From contig NC_133158.1 in assembly GCF_040802235.1 (NCBI RefSeq), positions 39,188,001 through 39,252,000 on the forward strand: a stretch of DNA of 64,000 nt. Reading direction: 5' to 3'. Of the stretch, positions 1 through 10,799 are shown in pieces. Source of the stretch: Manis javanica (taxonomy: Eukaryota > Chordata > Mammalia > Pholidota > Manidae). Within the stretch, counting starts at the first letter, position 1; each line of letters begins with the position of its first letter. Below the pieces are notes generated by a model. It was not told the origin of the DNA and searched no databases. It worked only from the letters and a program-made list of their open reading frames with translations. The position numbers and the translations under genes are program-made.

Positions 1-571
1 AAGGTAGAAAACATAGTTTAGTGCTGTAAGAGGGCAAATGTAGATGATCAGATGATCAGGTGTGTGCCTATGGACTAAGTATTAATCCAGGCTAGACAAG
101 GGCAGCAAAACATCCACGGATGCAGAAGATTTCTCTCAAAGCAGGGGGGATGAGGTTCTGAGCCTCACCTCTGTTGATCCCCAAATTCTCACCCGATGGC
201 CCCCCTGCGACTGTGCCTGTCTTAGGTTGTTCCTCCCTTGAGGAATCTTACCCGTCTCTGGCTAACCAGTCATCTTCCGGGGCCATACAGGGAAATGTAA
301 AGTTGGTAAGTGAGAGAGAAGCCATATTGTTTGCAAAGGTTAGCTTTTTACTTCTTTGCAGATTTATGCCCTGTGGCTTCTATGCCCAGCACTTGTCTCG
401 AGGTATCTTTACCACCTGGAGGAATTATGATACTCGGTAAATTCGATATGAGGCACGAATTCTATTTAAGGGTTGTAATTAGGAAGAAAGAAGAAAAGCT
501 ATAGATGTAGCATATGGAAGGAAACATGGGAGGATTGATTATTTCTTTGACATATCTTCTTGTAGAGTACC

Positions 572-1066
572 TTAAGTATGTATAGGTTTTAAACTACTAA
601 CTAATTTGCACACACATATTAACATAATAGGAATACGGTGACATAAACAAAGCAAATCTATAATTACCATCCATCTCCAGTGAAGCCAAGAAAGCCATTT
701 AGGCACCCTAGGCATTTCTGAAAATTTGTCTATGATATGATGGATATTGTCCAACTGTACTTGAACAGTCTGAGAGAAATCAGACAAATTAAAGCAGCCC
801 ATTTCTGGGATCTGTTCACATCCCATATGTTCTTTTAACCGTAGATAGTCTATAGTCATAAGATTTTGGAGTGCTACGCCTTGCACCCCTCCCAACTCCT
901 GGTTGAGTTCCAACAGTACAGATCCGGTCAAATTCGTTGTCTCACTGTATGCACATGCCAGCCTAGACATCTCCCTCCTCATTCCAATGGCAACTCCAGG
1001 AGACGGTGGGCTGGATGCAGCCACAACCGCAGCATCGTCCGGATCCCTGTGGAGGCTTTTTGATGA
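572..1066 (-). pseudogene. Relic of a retroviral Env transmembrane (TM) subunit 3' of the L1
   Basis: An open stretch of about 165 codons on the - strand, without an ATG at its left limit and with an in-frame TGA at 1067-1069 upstream. It resembles the ectodomain of a retroviral TM subunit: a heptad-like leucine-rich stretch, then an immunosuppressive-domain-like segment (VALQNLMTIDYL), then GCEQIPEMGCFNLSD, then a hydrophobic segment near the C-terminus. Class-I gammaretroviral and alpharetroviral TM proteins normally carry C-X6-C-C here. In this copy the first Cys of the pair is Gly, giving C-X6-G-C. The SU part, the fusion peptide and any LTR are absent. It lies directly downstream, in L1 sense, of an A-tract at 1262-1277. 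It is a fragment and not a functional envelope. The family is inferred from motif shape only. Confidence 0.6.
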
Positions 1067-1261
1067 TCATCCCCTGGCACAAGTCCTCCAGAGAGTGCTG
1101 ATGCCGGAAGCTCCTCCTCATATCGTATCTTAGTTCATTTTCTGGGTATCCAAGCTAGGCCTTGATCTTCTGCATAGAAACAAACAGACCCTTTGCCCAC
1201 ACTTTGACATGCCCTCTATACCACTGTGCAGAACTCATTGGAGGTCAGCACACAGTAACTG

Positions 1262-1453
1262 CTTTTTTTTTTTTTTTATTAAGAGAAAGGAATATTATCA
1301 GAAAAGAGTACCTCCATAGCTGATCATCTGACACCCTTTAAGTGATCAACATTAAGGATATTTAAAGCATGTGTTGATCTTTGATTTACCAATAGTTTTA
1401 TCCTATCAAGGAGTAATCCCCCTTTTCTTTCTTTCTTTCTTTTTTTTTTTTTT
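1262..1453 (-). repeat. A-rich tracts in the L1 3' region, including an AATAAA-poly(A) block
   Basis: On the - strand the sequence contains an A-run at 1441-1453 next to GAAA repeats (1425-1440), and another A-run at about 1262-1277 directly preceded by AATAA. The second tract looks like an L1 poly(A) end. The sequence beyond it (1261 to 1) is therefore either a downstream segment carried along with the L1 or part of a lineage-specific 3' UTR. Confidence 0.6.
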
Positions 1454-1572
1454 AATCTACGATTACATGAAGAATACTATGTTTACTATGCTCTCCCCTA
1501 TATCAGGTCCCCCCTAACAACCACATTACGGTTACTGTCCATCAGCTTAGCAAAATGTTGTAGAGTCACTAC

Positions 1573-1700
1573 TTGTCCTCTCTGTTGTGCAGCCCACCCT
1601 CCCCTTTCTCCCTCCCCCCCATGCATGCTAATCTTAATACCCCCCTTCTCCTTCCCCCCTCCGCCTTATCCCTCCCTGCCCACCCATCCTCCCCAGTTCC
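1573..1700 (-). repeat. G-rich polypurine tract of the L1 3' UTR
   Basis: The + strand is almost pure pyrimidine with many C-runs of three to seven, so the L1 sense strand is a G-run-rich polypurine tract. Such tracts with G-quadruplex potential are a conserved hallmark of mammalian L1 3' UTRs. It lies about 100 bp beyond the ORF2 stop, the usual place. Confidence 0.75.
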
Positions 1701-1789
1701 TTTCCCTTTGGTACCTGTTAGTCCATTTTTGGGTTCTGTAATTCCGCTGCTGTTTTGTTCCTTCAGTTTTTCCTTTGTTCCTATACTCC

Positions 1790-4700
1790 TCAGATGAGTG
1801 AAATCATTTGGTATTTCTCTTTCTCCGCTTGGCTTATTTCACTGAGCATAATACTCTCCAGCTCCATCCATGTTGCTGCAAATGGTTGGATTTTTCCACT
1901 TCTTATGGCTGAGTAGTATTCCATTGTGTATATGTACCACATCTTCTTTATCCATTCATCTACCGATGGACATTTAGGTTGCTTCCAATTCTTGTCTATT
2001 GTAAATAGTGCTGCGATAAACATAGGGGTGCATCTGTCTTTCTCAAACTTGATTGCTGCATTCTTAGGGTAAATTCGTAGGAGTGGAATTCCTGGGTCAA
2101 ATGGTAGGTCTGTTTTGAGCATTTTGATGAACCTCCATACTGCTTTCCACAATGGTTGAACTAATTTACATTCCCACCAGCAGTGTAGGAGGGTTCCCCT
2201 TCCTCCACAGCCTCGCCAACATTTGTTGTTTGTCTTTTCGATGGCAGCTATCCTTACTGGTGTGAGGTGATACCTCATTGTAGTTTTAATTTGCATTTCT
2301 CTGATAATTAGCGATGTGGAGCATCTTTTCATGTGTCTGTTGGCCATCTGTATTTCTTTTTTAGAGAACTTTCTGTTCAGTTCCTCTGCCCATTTTTTAA
2401 TTGGGTTATTTGTTTTTTGTTTGTTGAGGCATGTGAGCTCTTTATATATTCTGGACGTCAAGCCTTTATCAGATCTGTCATTTTCAAATATATTCTCCCA
2501 TACTGTAGGGTTCCTTTTTGTTCTATTGATGGTGTCTTTCGCTGTACAGAAGCTTTTCAGCTTAATGTAGTCCCACTTGCTCATTTTTGCTGTTGTTTTC
2601 CTTGCCCGGGGAGATATGTTCAAGAAGAGGTCACTCATGTTTATATCTAAGAGGTTTTTGCCTATGTTTTTTTCCAAGAGTTTAATGGTTTCATGACTTA
2701 CATTCAGGTCTTTGATCCATTTTGAGTTTACCTTTGTATATGGGGTTAGACAATGGTCCAGTTTCATTCTCCTACATGTAGCTGTCCAGTTTTGCCAGCA
2801 CCATCTGTTGAAGAGGCTGTCATTTTGCCATTGTATGTCCATGGCTCCTTTATCAAATATTAATTGACCATATATGTTTGGGTTAATTTCTGGAGTCTCT
2901 AATCTGTTCCACTGGTCTGTGGCTCTGTTCTTGTGCCAGTACTAAATTGTCTTGATTACTATGGCTTTGTAGTAGAGCTTGAAGTTGGGGAGTGAGATCC
3001 CCCCTACTTTATTCTTCTTTTTTAGGATTGCTTTGGCTATTCGGGGTCTTTGGTGTTTCCATATGAATTTTTGAATTATTTGTTCCAATTCATTGAAGAA
3101 TGTTGCTGGTAATCTGAGAGGGATTGCATCTAATCTGTATATTGCTTTGGGCAGGATGGCCATTTTGACAATATTAATTCTTCCTAACCATGAGCATGGG
3201 ATGAGTTTCCATTTATTAGTGTCCCCTTTAATTTCTCTTAAGAGTGACTTGTAGTTTTCAGAGTATAAGTCTTTCACTTCTTTGGTTAGGTTTATTCCTA
3301 GGTATTTTATTCTTTTTGATGCAATGGTGAATGGAATTGTTTTCCTAATTTCTCTTTCTATTGATTCATTGTTAGTGTATAGGAAAGCTACAGATTTCTG
3401 TGTGTTAATTTTGTATCCTGCAACTTTGCTGTATTCTGATATCAGTTCTAGTAGTTTTGGAGTGGAGTCTTTAGGGTTTTTTTATGTACAGTATCATATC
3501 ATCTGCAAATAGTGACAGTTTAACTTCTTCTTTACCAATCTGGATTCCTTGTATTTCTTTGTTTTGTCTGTTTGCCGTGGCTAGGACCTCCAGTACTATG
3601 TTAAATAACAGTGGGGAGAGTGGGCATCCCTGTCTGGTTCCCGATCTCAGAGGAAATGCTTTCAGCTTCTCGCTGTTCAGTATAATGCTGGCTGTGGGTT
3701 TATCATATATGGCCTTTATTATGTTGAGGTACTTGCCCTCTATTCCCATTTTGCTGAGAGTTTTTATCATGAATGGATGTTGAATTTTGTCAAATGCTTT
3801 TTCAGCATCTATGGAGATGATCATGTGGTTTTTGTCTGTCTTTTTGTTGATGTGGTGGATGATATTGATGGATTTTCGAATGTTGTACCATCCTTGCATC
3901 CCTGGGATGAACCCCACTTGGTCATGGTGTATGATCCTTTGGATATACTGTTGAATTCTGTTTGCTAATATTTTATTGAGTATTTTTGCATCTACATTCA
4001 TCAGGGATATTGGTCTGTAATTTTCTTTTTTGGTGAGGTCTTTGCCTGGTTTTGGTATTAGGGTGATGTTGGCTTCATAGAATGAGTTTGGGAGTATTCC
4101 CTCTTCTTCTATTTTGTGGAATACTTTAAGGAGAATGGGTATTATGTCTTCTCTGTGTGTCTGATAAACTTCCGAGGTAAATCCGTCCGGCCCCGGGGTT
4201 TTGTTCTTGGGTAGTTTTTTGATTACCGTTTCAATTTCTTTGCTCGTAATTGGTTTGTTTAACTTTTGTGTTTCTTTCTTGGTCAGTCTTGGGAGGTTGT
4301 TTTTTCCTAGGAAGTTGTCCATTTCTTCTAGGTTTTCCAGCTTGTTGGCATATAGGTTTTCATAGTAGTCTTTCATAATTCTTTGTATTTCTGTGGAGTT
4401 TGTCGTGATTTTTCCATTCTCATTTCTGATTATGTTGATTTGGGTTGATTCTCTTTTTCTCTTCATAAGTTGGGCTAGAGGCTTATCTATTTTGTTCATT
4501 TTCTCGAAGAACCAGCTCTTGGTTTCGTTGATTTTTGCTATTGTTTATTCTTCTCAATTTTGTTTATTTCTTCTCTGATCTTTATTATGTCCCTCCTTCT
4601 GCTGACTTTAGGCCTCATTTGTTCTTCTTTTTCCAGTTTTGATAATTGTGATGTTAGACTATTCATTTGGGATTGTTCTTCCTTCTTCAAGTGTGCCTGG

Positions 4701-5630
4701 ATCGCTATATACTTTCCTCTTAAGACTGCTTTCGCTGCGTCCCACAGAAGTTGGGGCTTAGTGTTGTTGTTGTCATTTGTTTCTATATATTCCTTGATCT
4801 CTATTTTGATTTGTTCATTGATCCATTGATTATTTAGTAACATGTTGTTAAGCCTCCATGTGTTTGTGAGCCTTTTTGTTTTCTTTGTAGAATTTATTTC
4901 TACTTTTATACCTTTGTGGTCTGAAAAATTGGTTGTTAGAATTTCAATATTTTGGAGTTTTACTGAGGCTCTTTTTGTGAGCCAGTATGTGGTCTATTCT
5001 GGAGAATGTTCTATGTGCACTTGAGAAGAAAGTATATCCTGTTGCTTTTGGATGTAGAGTTCTATAGATGTCTGTTAGGTCCATCTGTTCTAGTGTGTTG
5101 TTCAGTGCCTGTGTGTCCTTACTTATTTTCTGCCCGGTGGATCTATCCTTCGGGGTGAGTGGTGTGTTGAAGTCTCCTAGAATGAATGCATTGCAGTCTA
5201 TTTCCCTCTTTAGTTCTGTTAGTATTTGCTTCACATATGCTGGTGCTCCTGTATTGGGTGCATATATATTTAGAATGGTTATATCCTCTTGTTGGACTGA
5301 GCCCTTTATCATTATGTAGTATCCTTCTTTATCTCTTGTTACTTTCTTTGTTTTGAAGTCTATTTTGTCTGATATTAGTACTGCAACCCCTGCTTTCTTC
5401 TCACTGTTGTTTGCCTGAAATATGTTTTTCCATCCCTTGACTTTTAGTCTATGCTTATCTTTGGGTTTAAGGTGAGTTTCTTGTAAGCAGCATATAGATG
5501 GGTCTTGTTTTTTTATCCATTCTATTACTCTGTGTCTTTTGATTGGTGCATTAAGTCCATTTACATTTAGGGTGACTATTGAGAGATATGTACTTATTGC
5601 CATTGCAGGCTTTAGATTCGTGGTTACCAA
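1790..5630 (-). pseudogene. L1 ORF2 (endonuclease-reverse transcriptase), disrupted
   Basis: ORF2p nicks target DNA and reverse-transcribes L1 RNA. The N-terminal open stretch (5630-4944) is an AP-like endonuclease with NVNGLNAPIKRHR, QETHLKPKD, GDFNTPL and SRIDHIL, so catalytic Glu, Asp and His positions are present. The reverse transcriptase (4499-3471) has PLSPLLFN and FADDMILY. The C-terminal open stretch (2842-1790) holds the Cys/His box [18 protein letters not shown]. The open pieces 5630-4944, 4843-4538, 4499-3471, 3277-2942 and 2842-1790 fall in alternating frames, which implies frameshifts near 4.85-4.94, 4.50-4.54 and 3.28-3.47 kb. A TAG at 2942-2944 replaces the Trp of the usual TIWYWHK motif. 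It is inactive as it stands. Confidence 0.93.
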
Positions 5631-5798
5631 AGGTTCAAGGTTAGCTTCTTTAGTATCTTTCTGCCTAACTTAGCTCGCTTATTGAGCTGTTATATACACT
5701 GTCTGGAGATTCTTTTCTTCTCTCCCTTCTTATTCCTCCTTCTCCATTCTTCATATGTTGTGTGTTTTGTTCTGTGCTCTTTTTAGGGGTGCTCCCAT

Positions 5799-6689
5799 CT
5801 AGAGCAGTCCCTGTAGGATGCCCTGTAGAGGTGGTTTGTGGGAAGCAAATTCCCTCAGCTTTTGCTTGTCTGGGAATTGTTTAATCCTGCCATCATATTT
5901 AAATGATAGTCGTGCTGGATACAGTATCCTTGGTTCAAGGCCCTTCTGTTTCATTGCATTAAGTATATCATGCCATTCTCTTCTGGCCTGTAGGGTTTCT
6001 GTCGAGATGTCTAATGTTAGCCTGATGGGTTTTCCTTTATAGGTGACCTTTTTCTCTCTAGCTGCCTTTAAAACTCTTTTCTTGTCCTTGATCCTTGCCA
6101 TTTTAATTACTATGTGTCTTGGTGTTGTCCTCCTTGGATCCTTTCTGTTGGGGGTTCTGTGTAATTCCATGGTCTGTTTGATTATTTCCTCCCCCAGTTT
6201 GGGGAAGTTTTCAGCAATTATTTCTTCAAAGAGACTTTCTATCCCTTTTCCTCTTTATTCTTCTTCTGGTATCCCTATAATACGAATATTATTCCTTATG
6301 GCTTGGTCACATAGTTCTCTTAGTGTTGTTTCATTCCTGGAGATCCTTTTATCTCTCTCTATGTCAGCTTCTATACGTTCCTGTTCTCTGGCTTCTATTC
6401 CTTCAATGGACTCTTGCATCTTATCCATTCTGCTTATAAATCCTTCCAGGGATTGTTTCACTTCTGTGATCTCCTTCCTGACATCTGTGATCTCCCTCCG
6501 GACTTCATCCCACTGCTCTTGCATTTTTCTCTGCATCTCATCCCATTGCTCTTGCATGTTTCTCTGCATCTCTGTCAGCATGTTCATGATTTTTATTTTG
6601 AATTCTTTTTCAGGAGGACTGGTTAGGTCTGTCTCCTTCTCAGGTGTTGACTCTGTGATCTTTGTCTGCCTGTAATTTTGCCTTTTCAT
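5799..6689 (-). pseudogene. L1 ORF1 (RNA-binding chaperone), one internal stop
   Basis: ORF1p forms trimers that coat L1 RNA. The frame runs from 6689 to 5799 (296 codons) and is broken only by a TAA at 6252-6254; the pieces on both sides are in the same frame. The N-terminal part is a charged coiled coil. The middle has the RRM-type segment LRELCDQAIRNNIRIIGIPE. The C-terminal domain includes HIVIKMARIKDKKRVLKAAR and YPARLSF, typical of mammalian L1 ORF1p. Within the coiled coil an 11-residue unit of the form MQR-x-MQEQWDE occurs twice in a row (33 bp at about 6506-6572). Confidence 0.9.
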
Positions 6690-7733
6690 GGTGATATAGT
6701 TTGCAGAGCTGGCAGGAGTGACAGCTGGAAGAACTTTCCTTCTTGTTGGTTTGTGGCCTTCCTCTCCTGGGAGAACATCGACCTCTAGTGGCTTGTGCTC
6801 GGCAGCTGTGCACAGACAGGGCTTCTGATTCCTGCCCGGTTGCTATGGGGTTTATCTCCGCTGTTGCTGTGGGCTTGGCCTGGCTGGGGCTGCTCCTCCA
6901 AAATGGTGGAGCCCCATTGGAGGGGGAGCGGCCGGGAGGCTATTTATCTCCGTAAGGGGCCTCTGTGCTTCCTGCTGCCCAGGGGGTTAGAGTGCCCAGA
7001 GATCCCCAGATTCCCTGCCTCTGGTCTAAGTGACCTGTCCTGCTCCTTTAAGACTTCCAAAAAGCACTCTCCAAACCAAAACAACAACAGCAGCAATGAG
7101 AAAGGGAACAGAAAAAAAAAAAAAAAAAAAGGAAAAAACACGCGATTTTTTTTTTGTCCTCAGGCGCCAGTCCCAGGCACCCGCTCACCAGTCCCGCCAC
7201 CCTGCCTCCCTAGCACCGGGGTCCCTGTCCCTTTAAGGCTTCCGAAAAGCACTCGCCAGGAAGAGAAAAAAAGAAAAAGGGGAAAAACGCGTGATTTCCT
7301 CCGTCCTCAGGTGCCGGTCTCAGGCACCTGCCCACTGGTCCCGCAGGGAAAAACGCGGTATATTCTTTGTCCTCAGGCGCCGGTCCCAGGCACCCGCTCC
7401 CCGCCACCCTGCTTCCCTAGCAACGGGGTCCCTGTCCCTTTAAGGCTTCCAAAAAGCACTCGCCAAAAAAAAAAAAAAAAAACCGCTCCGGTTTCTTTCC
7501 ACCCCCCGGGAGCTGGGGGGAGTCGCGCTCGGGTCCTGCCTGGCCGGGGCTTGTATCTTACCCACTTCGCAAGGTGCTGGGTTCTTGCAGGTGTGGATGT
7601 GGTCTGGATGTTTTCCTGTGTCCTGTGGTCTCTATTTTAGGAAGATTTTTCTTTGTTATATTTTCATAGCTCTATGTGTTTTTGGGAGGAGATTTCCACT
7701 GCTCTACTCACGCTGCCATCTTGGCTCCGCCGG
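6690..7733 (-). promoter_or_regulatory. L1 5' UTR / internal promoter with repeated blocks
   Basis: GC-rich sequence between ORF1 and the L1 5' end. It contains three spaced copies of a block centred on CTTTAAG-GCTTCC-AAAAGCACTC (CTTTAAG starts at 7046, 7231 and 7438) and three copies of GTCCTCAGGCGCC-like sequence (7156, 7303, 7369), separated by A-rich stretches. This looks like partial tandem duplication of promoter units. A YY1-type CCATCTTGG at 7716-7724 marks the likely start of transcription. L1 5' UTRs often also fire in antisense, which here would point along MCM3AP. Confidence 0.75.
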
Positions 7734-7740
7734 CTTTTTC

Positions 7741-7978
7741 TTCTTTTTGTATACAGTCCATGTGTTGAAACATATATATGGATTTGTGTAACTACCTCCA
7801 CAATCAGAATACAGACCACACCCACAATCCCCTCACAACCCCTTCAGAGTGTCCTTTTATAATCACATCCACTACAAAATTGTTGGCAACCACTGACCTA
7901 TAGTTTCCATCACTATATTCTGTCTTTTCAAGGATATTGTATAAATGGATTTATATAATAAAAGAAACAAAAAACAAA
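7741..7978 (-). repeat. Old L1 3'-UTR-like fragment between the two L1 elements
   Basis: The sequence with CCTCCACAATCAGAATACAG, GGCAACCACTGACC and CTTTTCAAGGATATTGTATAAATGG reads like the antisense of an old mammalian (L1M) 3' UTR. It ends in an A-rich stretch (about 7958-7980) on the + strand, directly before ORF2 of the second L1. How the junction arose is unclear. Confidence 0.5.
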
Positions 7979-10500
7979 TACATTCTCCCATATTGTAGGA
8001 TGCCTTTTCGTTCTGCTGATGGTGTCCTTTGCTGTACAGAAGTTTTTCAGCTTGATATAGTCCCACTTGTTCATTTTTGCTTTTGTTTCCCTTGCCCGAG
8101 GAGATGCGTTCAGGAAAAAGTTGCTCATGTTTATATTCAAGAGATTTTTGCCTATGTTTTCTTCTAAGACTTTTATGGTTTCATGACTTACATTCAGGTC
8201 TTTGTTCCATTTCGAGTTTACTTTTGTGTATGTCGTTAGACAGTGATCCAGTTTTGTTCTCTTACATATAGCTGTCCAGTTTTGCCAACACCAGTTGTTG
8301 AAGAGGCTGTCATTTCCCCATTGTATGTCCATGGCTCCTTTATCGTATATTAATTGACCATATATGTTTAGGTTAATATCTGGACTCTCTTTTCTGTTCC
8401 ACTGGTCTATGGCTCTCTTCTTGTGCCAGTACCAAATTGTCTTGATTACTGTGGCTTTGTAGTAGAGTTTGAAGTCGGGAACTGTAATCCCCCCAGCTTT
8501 ATTCCTCCTTCTCAGGATTGCTTTGTCTATGTGGGGTCTTTTGTGGTTCCATATGAATTTTAGAACTATTTGTTCTAGTTCATTGAAGAATGCTGTTGGT
8601 ATTTTGATAGGGATTGCATTGAATCTGTAGATTGCTTTAGGCAGGATGGCCATTTTGACAATATTAATTATTCCTATCCATGAGCACGGGATGTGTTTCC
8701 ATTTATTGGAAACTAATTTCTCTCCTGAGGTCTTGTAGTTTTCACAGTATAGGTCTTTCACTTCCTTGGTTAGGTTTATTCCTAGGTATTTTATCCTTTT
8801 TGATGCAATTGTGAATGGAATTGTTTTCTGATTTCTCTTTCTGGTAGTTCATCATTAGTGTATAGGAATGCAACAGATTTCTGTGTATCAATTTTGTATC
8901 CTGCAACTTTGCTGAATTCAGATATTAGTTCTAGTAGTTTTGGAGTGGATTCTTTAGGGTTTTTTATGTACAATATCATGTCATCTGCAAACAGTGACAG
9001 TTTAACTTCTTTACCAATGTGGATGCCTTTGATTTCTTTGTGTTGTCTCATTGCCATAGCTAGGACCTCCAGAACTATGTTGAATAAAAGTGGAGAGAGT
9101 GGGCATCCCTGTCTTGTTGCCGGTCTTAAAGGAAAGGCTTTCAGCTTCTCACTGTTAAGTAGAATGTTGGCTGTGGGTTTATCGTAGATGGCCTTTAGTA
9201 TGTTGAGGTACCTGCCCTCTATGCCCATTTTGTTGAGAGTTTTTATCATGAATGGATGTTGAAAATTGTCAAAGCTTTTTCAGTGTCTGTGGAGATAATC
9301 ATGTGGTTTTTGTGCTTTTTTGTTGATGTGGTGGATGATGTTGATGGATTTTCTAATATTCTGCCATCCTTACATCACTGGAATAAATCCTACTTGATTA
9401 GCATGGATTATCTTTTTGATGTATTTTTGAATTTGGTTTGCTAATATTTTGTTGAGTATTTCTGCATCTATGTTCATAAGGGATATTGGTCTGTAATTTT
9501 CTTTTTTGTGGTGTCTTTGCCTGGTTTGGTTTTAGAGTGATGCTGTCCTCAGAATGAGTTTGGAAGTATTCCCTCCTCTTCTACTTTTTGGAAAACTTTA
9601 AGGAAGATGGGTATTAGGTCCTCATTAAATGTTTGATAAAATTCAGCGGTGAAGCCATCTGGTCCAGGCATTTTGTTCTTAGGTAGTTTTTGAATACCAA
9701 TTCAATTTCATTGCTGGTGATTGGTCTGTTCATATTTTCTGTTTCTTCCTGTGTTGGCCTTGGATGGTTGTATTTTTCTAGAAGTTGTCCATTTCTTCTA
9801 GGTTATCCAGCTTGTTAGCATATAGATTTTCATAATATTCTCTAATAGTTCTTTGTATTTCTGTGGTGTCCGTAGTAATTTTTCCTTACTCATTTCTGAT
9901 TCTGTTTTTGTGTGTTCATTCTCTTTTTTCTTGTTAAGTCTGGCTAGGGGTTTATGTATTTTGTTTATTTTCTCAAAGAACCAGCTCCTGCTTTCATTGA
10001 TTCTTTCTATTGTTTTATTCTTCTTGATTTTATTTATTTCTGCTCTAATCTTTAGTATATCCCTCCTTCTACTGACTTTGGGCCTTATTTGTTGTTCTTT
10101 TTCTAGTTTCATTAATTGGGAGTTTAGACTGTTCATATAGGATTGTTTTTCATTACTGAGGTAGGCCTGTATTGCAGTACACTTCCCTGTTAGCAAGGCT
10201 TTCACTGTATCCCACAGATTTTGCAGTATTGAATTATTGTTGTTATTTTTCTCCATATATTGCTTGATCTCTGTTTTTATTTGGTCATTGATCCATTGGT
10301 TATTTAGGAGTGTGTTGTTAAGCCTCCGTATGTTTGTCCAACAAGAGAATATAACCCAGCATATCTTCACCATGTCTTTAGTTTTATCCATTCAGTGACT
10401 CTATTTGATTGGTGCATTCAGACCATTTACTTTAGGGTGATTATCGATAGGTATGTACTTATTGCCATTGCAGGCTTTGGATTTGTGGTTACCTAAGGTT
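7979..10500 (-). pseudogene. ORF2 remains of the older L1
   Basis: Reverse-transcriptase pieces are recognisable in several frames, with the FADD active-site box and many stops. An internal deletion of about 600 bp removes most of the endonuclease domain, and the Cys/His box is missing because the element is cut at about 7979. A short stretch unlike L1 (about 10338-10383) sits at the deletion joint. Confidence 0.8.
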
Positions 10501-10799
10501 CAAGGGTAACTTTCTTACTCTCTAAGGGTCTAATTTAAGTCACTTAGTATGCTATTACAAACACAATCTAAAGGTTTTTTTTTTTCTCCTCCTTTTTCTT
10601 CCTCCTCCATTCTTTATATATTAGGCATCGTATTCTGTACTCTTTGTCTATCCCTTGACTGACTTCAGGGGTAGTTGATATAATTTGGCATTTGCTTAGT
10701 AATTAATTGTTCTACTTTCTTTACTGTGGTTTTATCACTTCTGGTGATAGCTATTTAGCCTTAGGAACACTTCTATCCATGTCAGTCCCTCCCAAATAC

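Larger units (their letters stand above)
1..7733 (-). mobile_element. Nearly full-length L1 LINE (younger copy), antisense to MCM3AP
   Basis: This is an autonomous non-LTR retrotransposon read on the - strand, in an intron of MCM3AP. From right to left it shows a GC-rich 5' UTR (about 7733-6690), ORF1 (6689-5799), ORF2 (5630-1790) and a 3' region that runs to the window edge. The 3' region holds a G-rich polypurine tract, GAAA and A tracts, and an Env-like segment. The 5' end carries a YY1-type CCATCTTGG at about 7716-7724, as at many mammalian L1 starts. ORF1 has one internal stop and ORF2 has three frameshifts and a stop, so the copy cannot be autonomous now. Long open stretches suggest it is younger than the neighbouring copy at 7979-12552. 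Its 3' end and target duplication lie outside the window. Confidence 0.93.

Noticed and set aside
6795-7640. 281-codon open frame on + in the L1 5' UTR region
   Set aside because: It lies antisense in GC-rich L1 5' UTR, is composed of Pro/Lys/Arg-rich low-complexity sequence with A-run-encoded Lys stretches, and has no recognisable domain.
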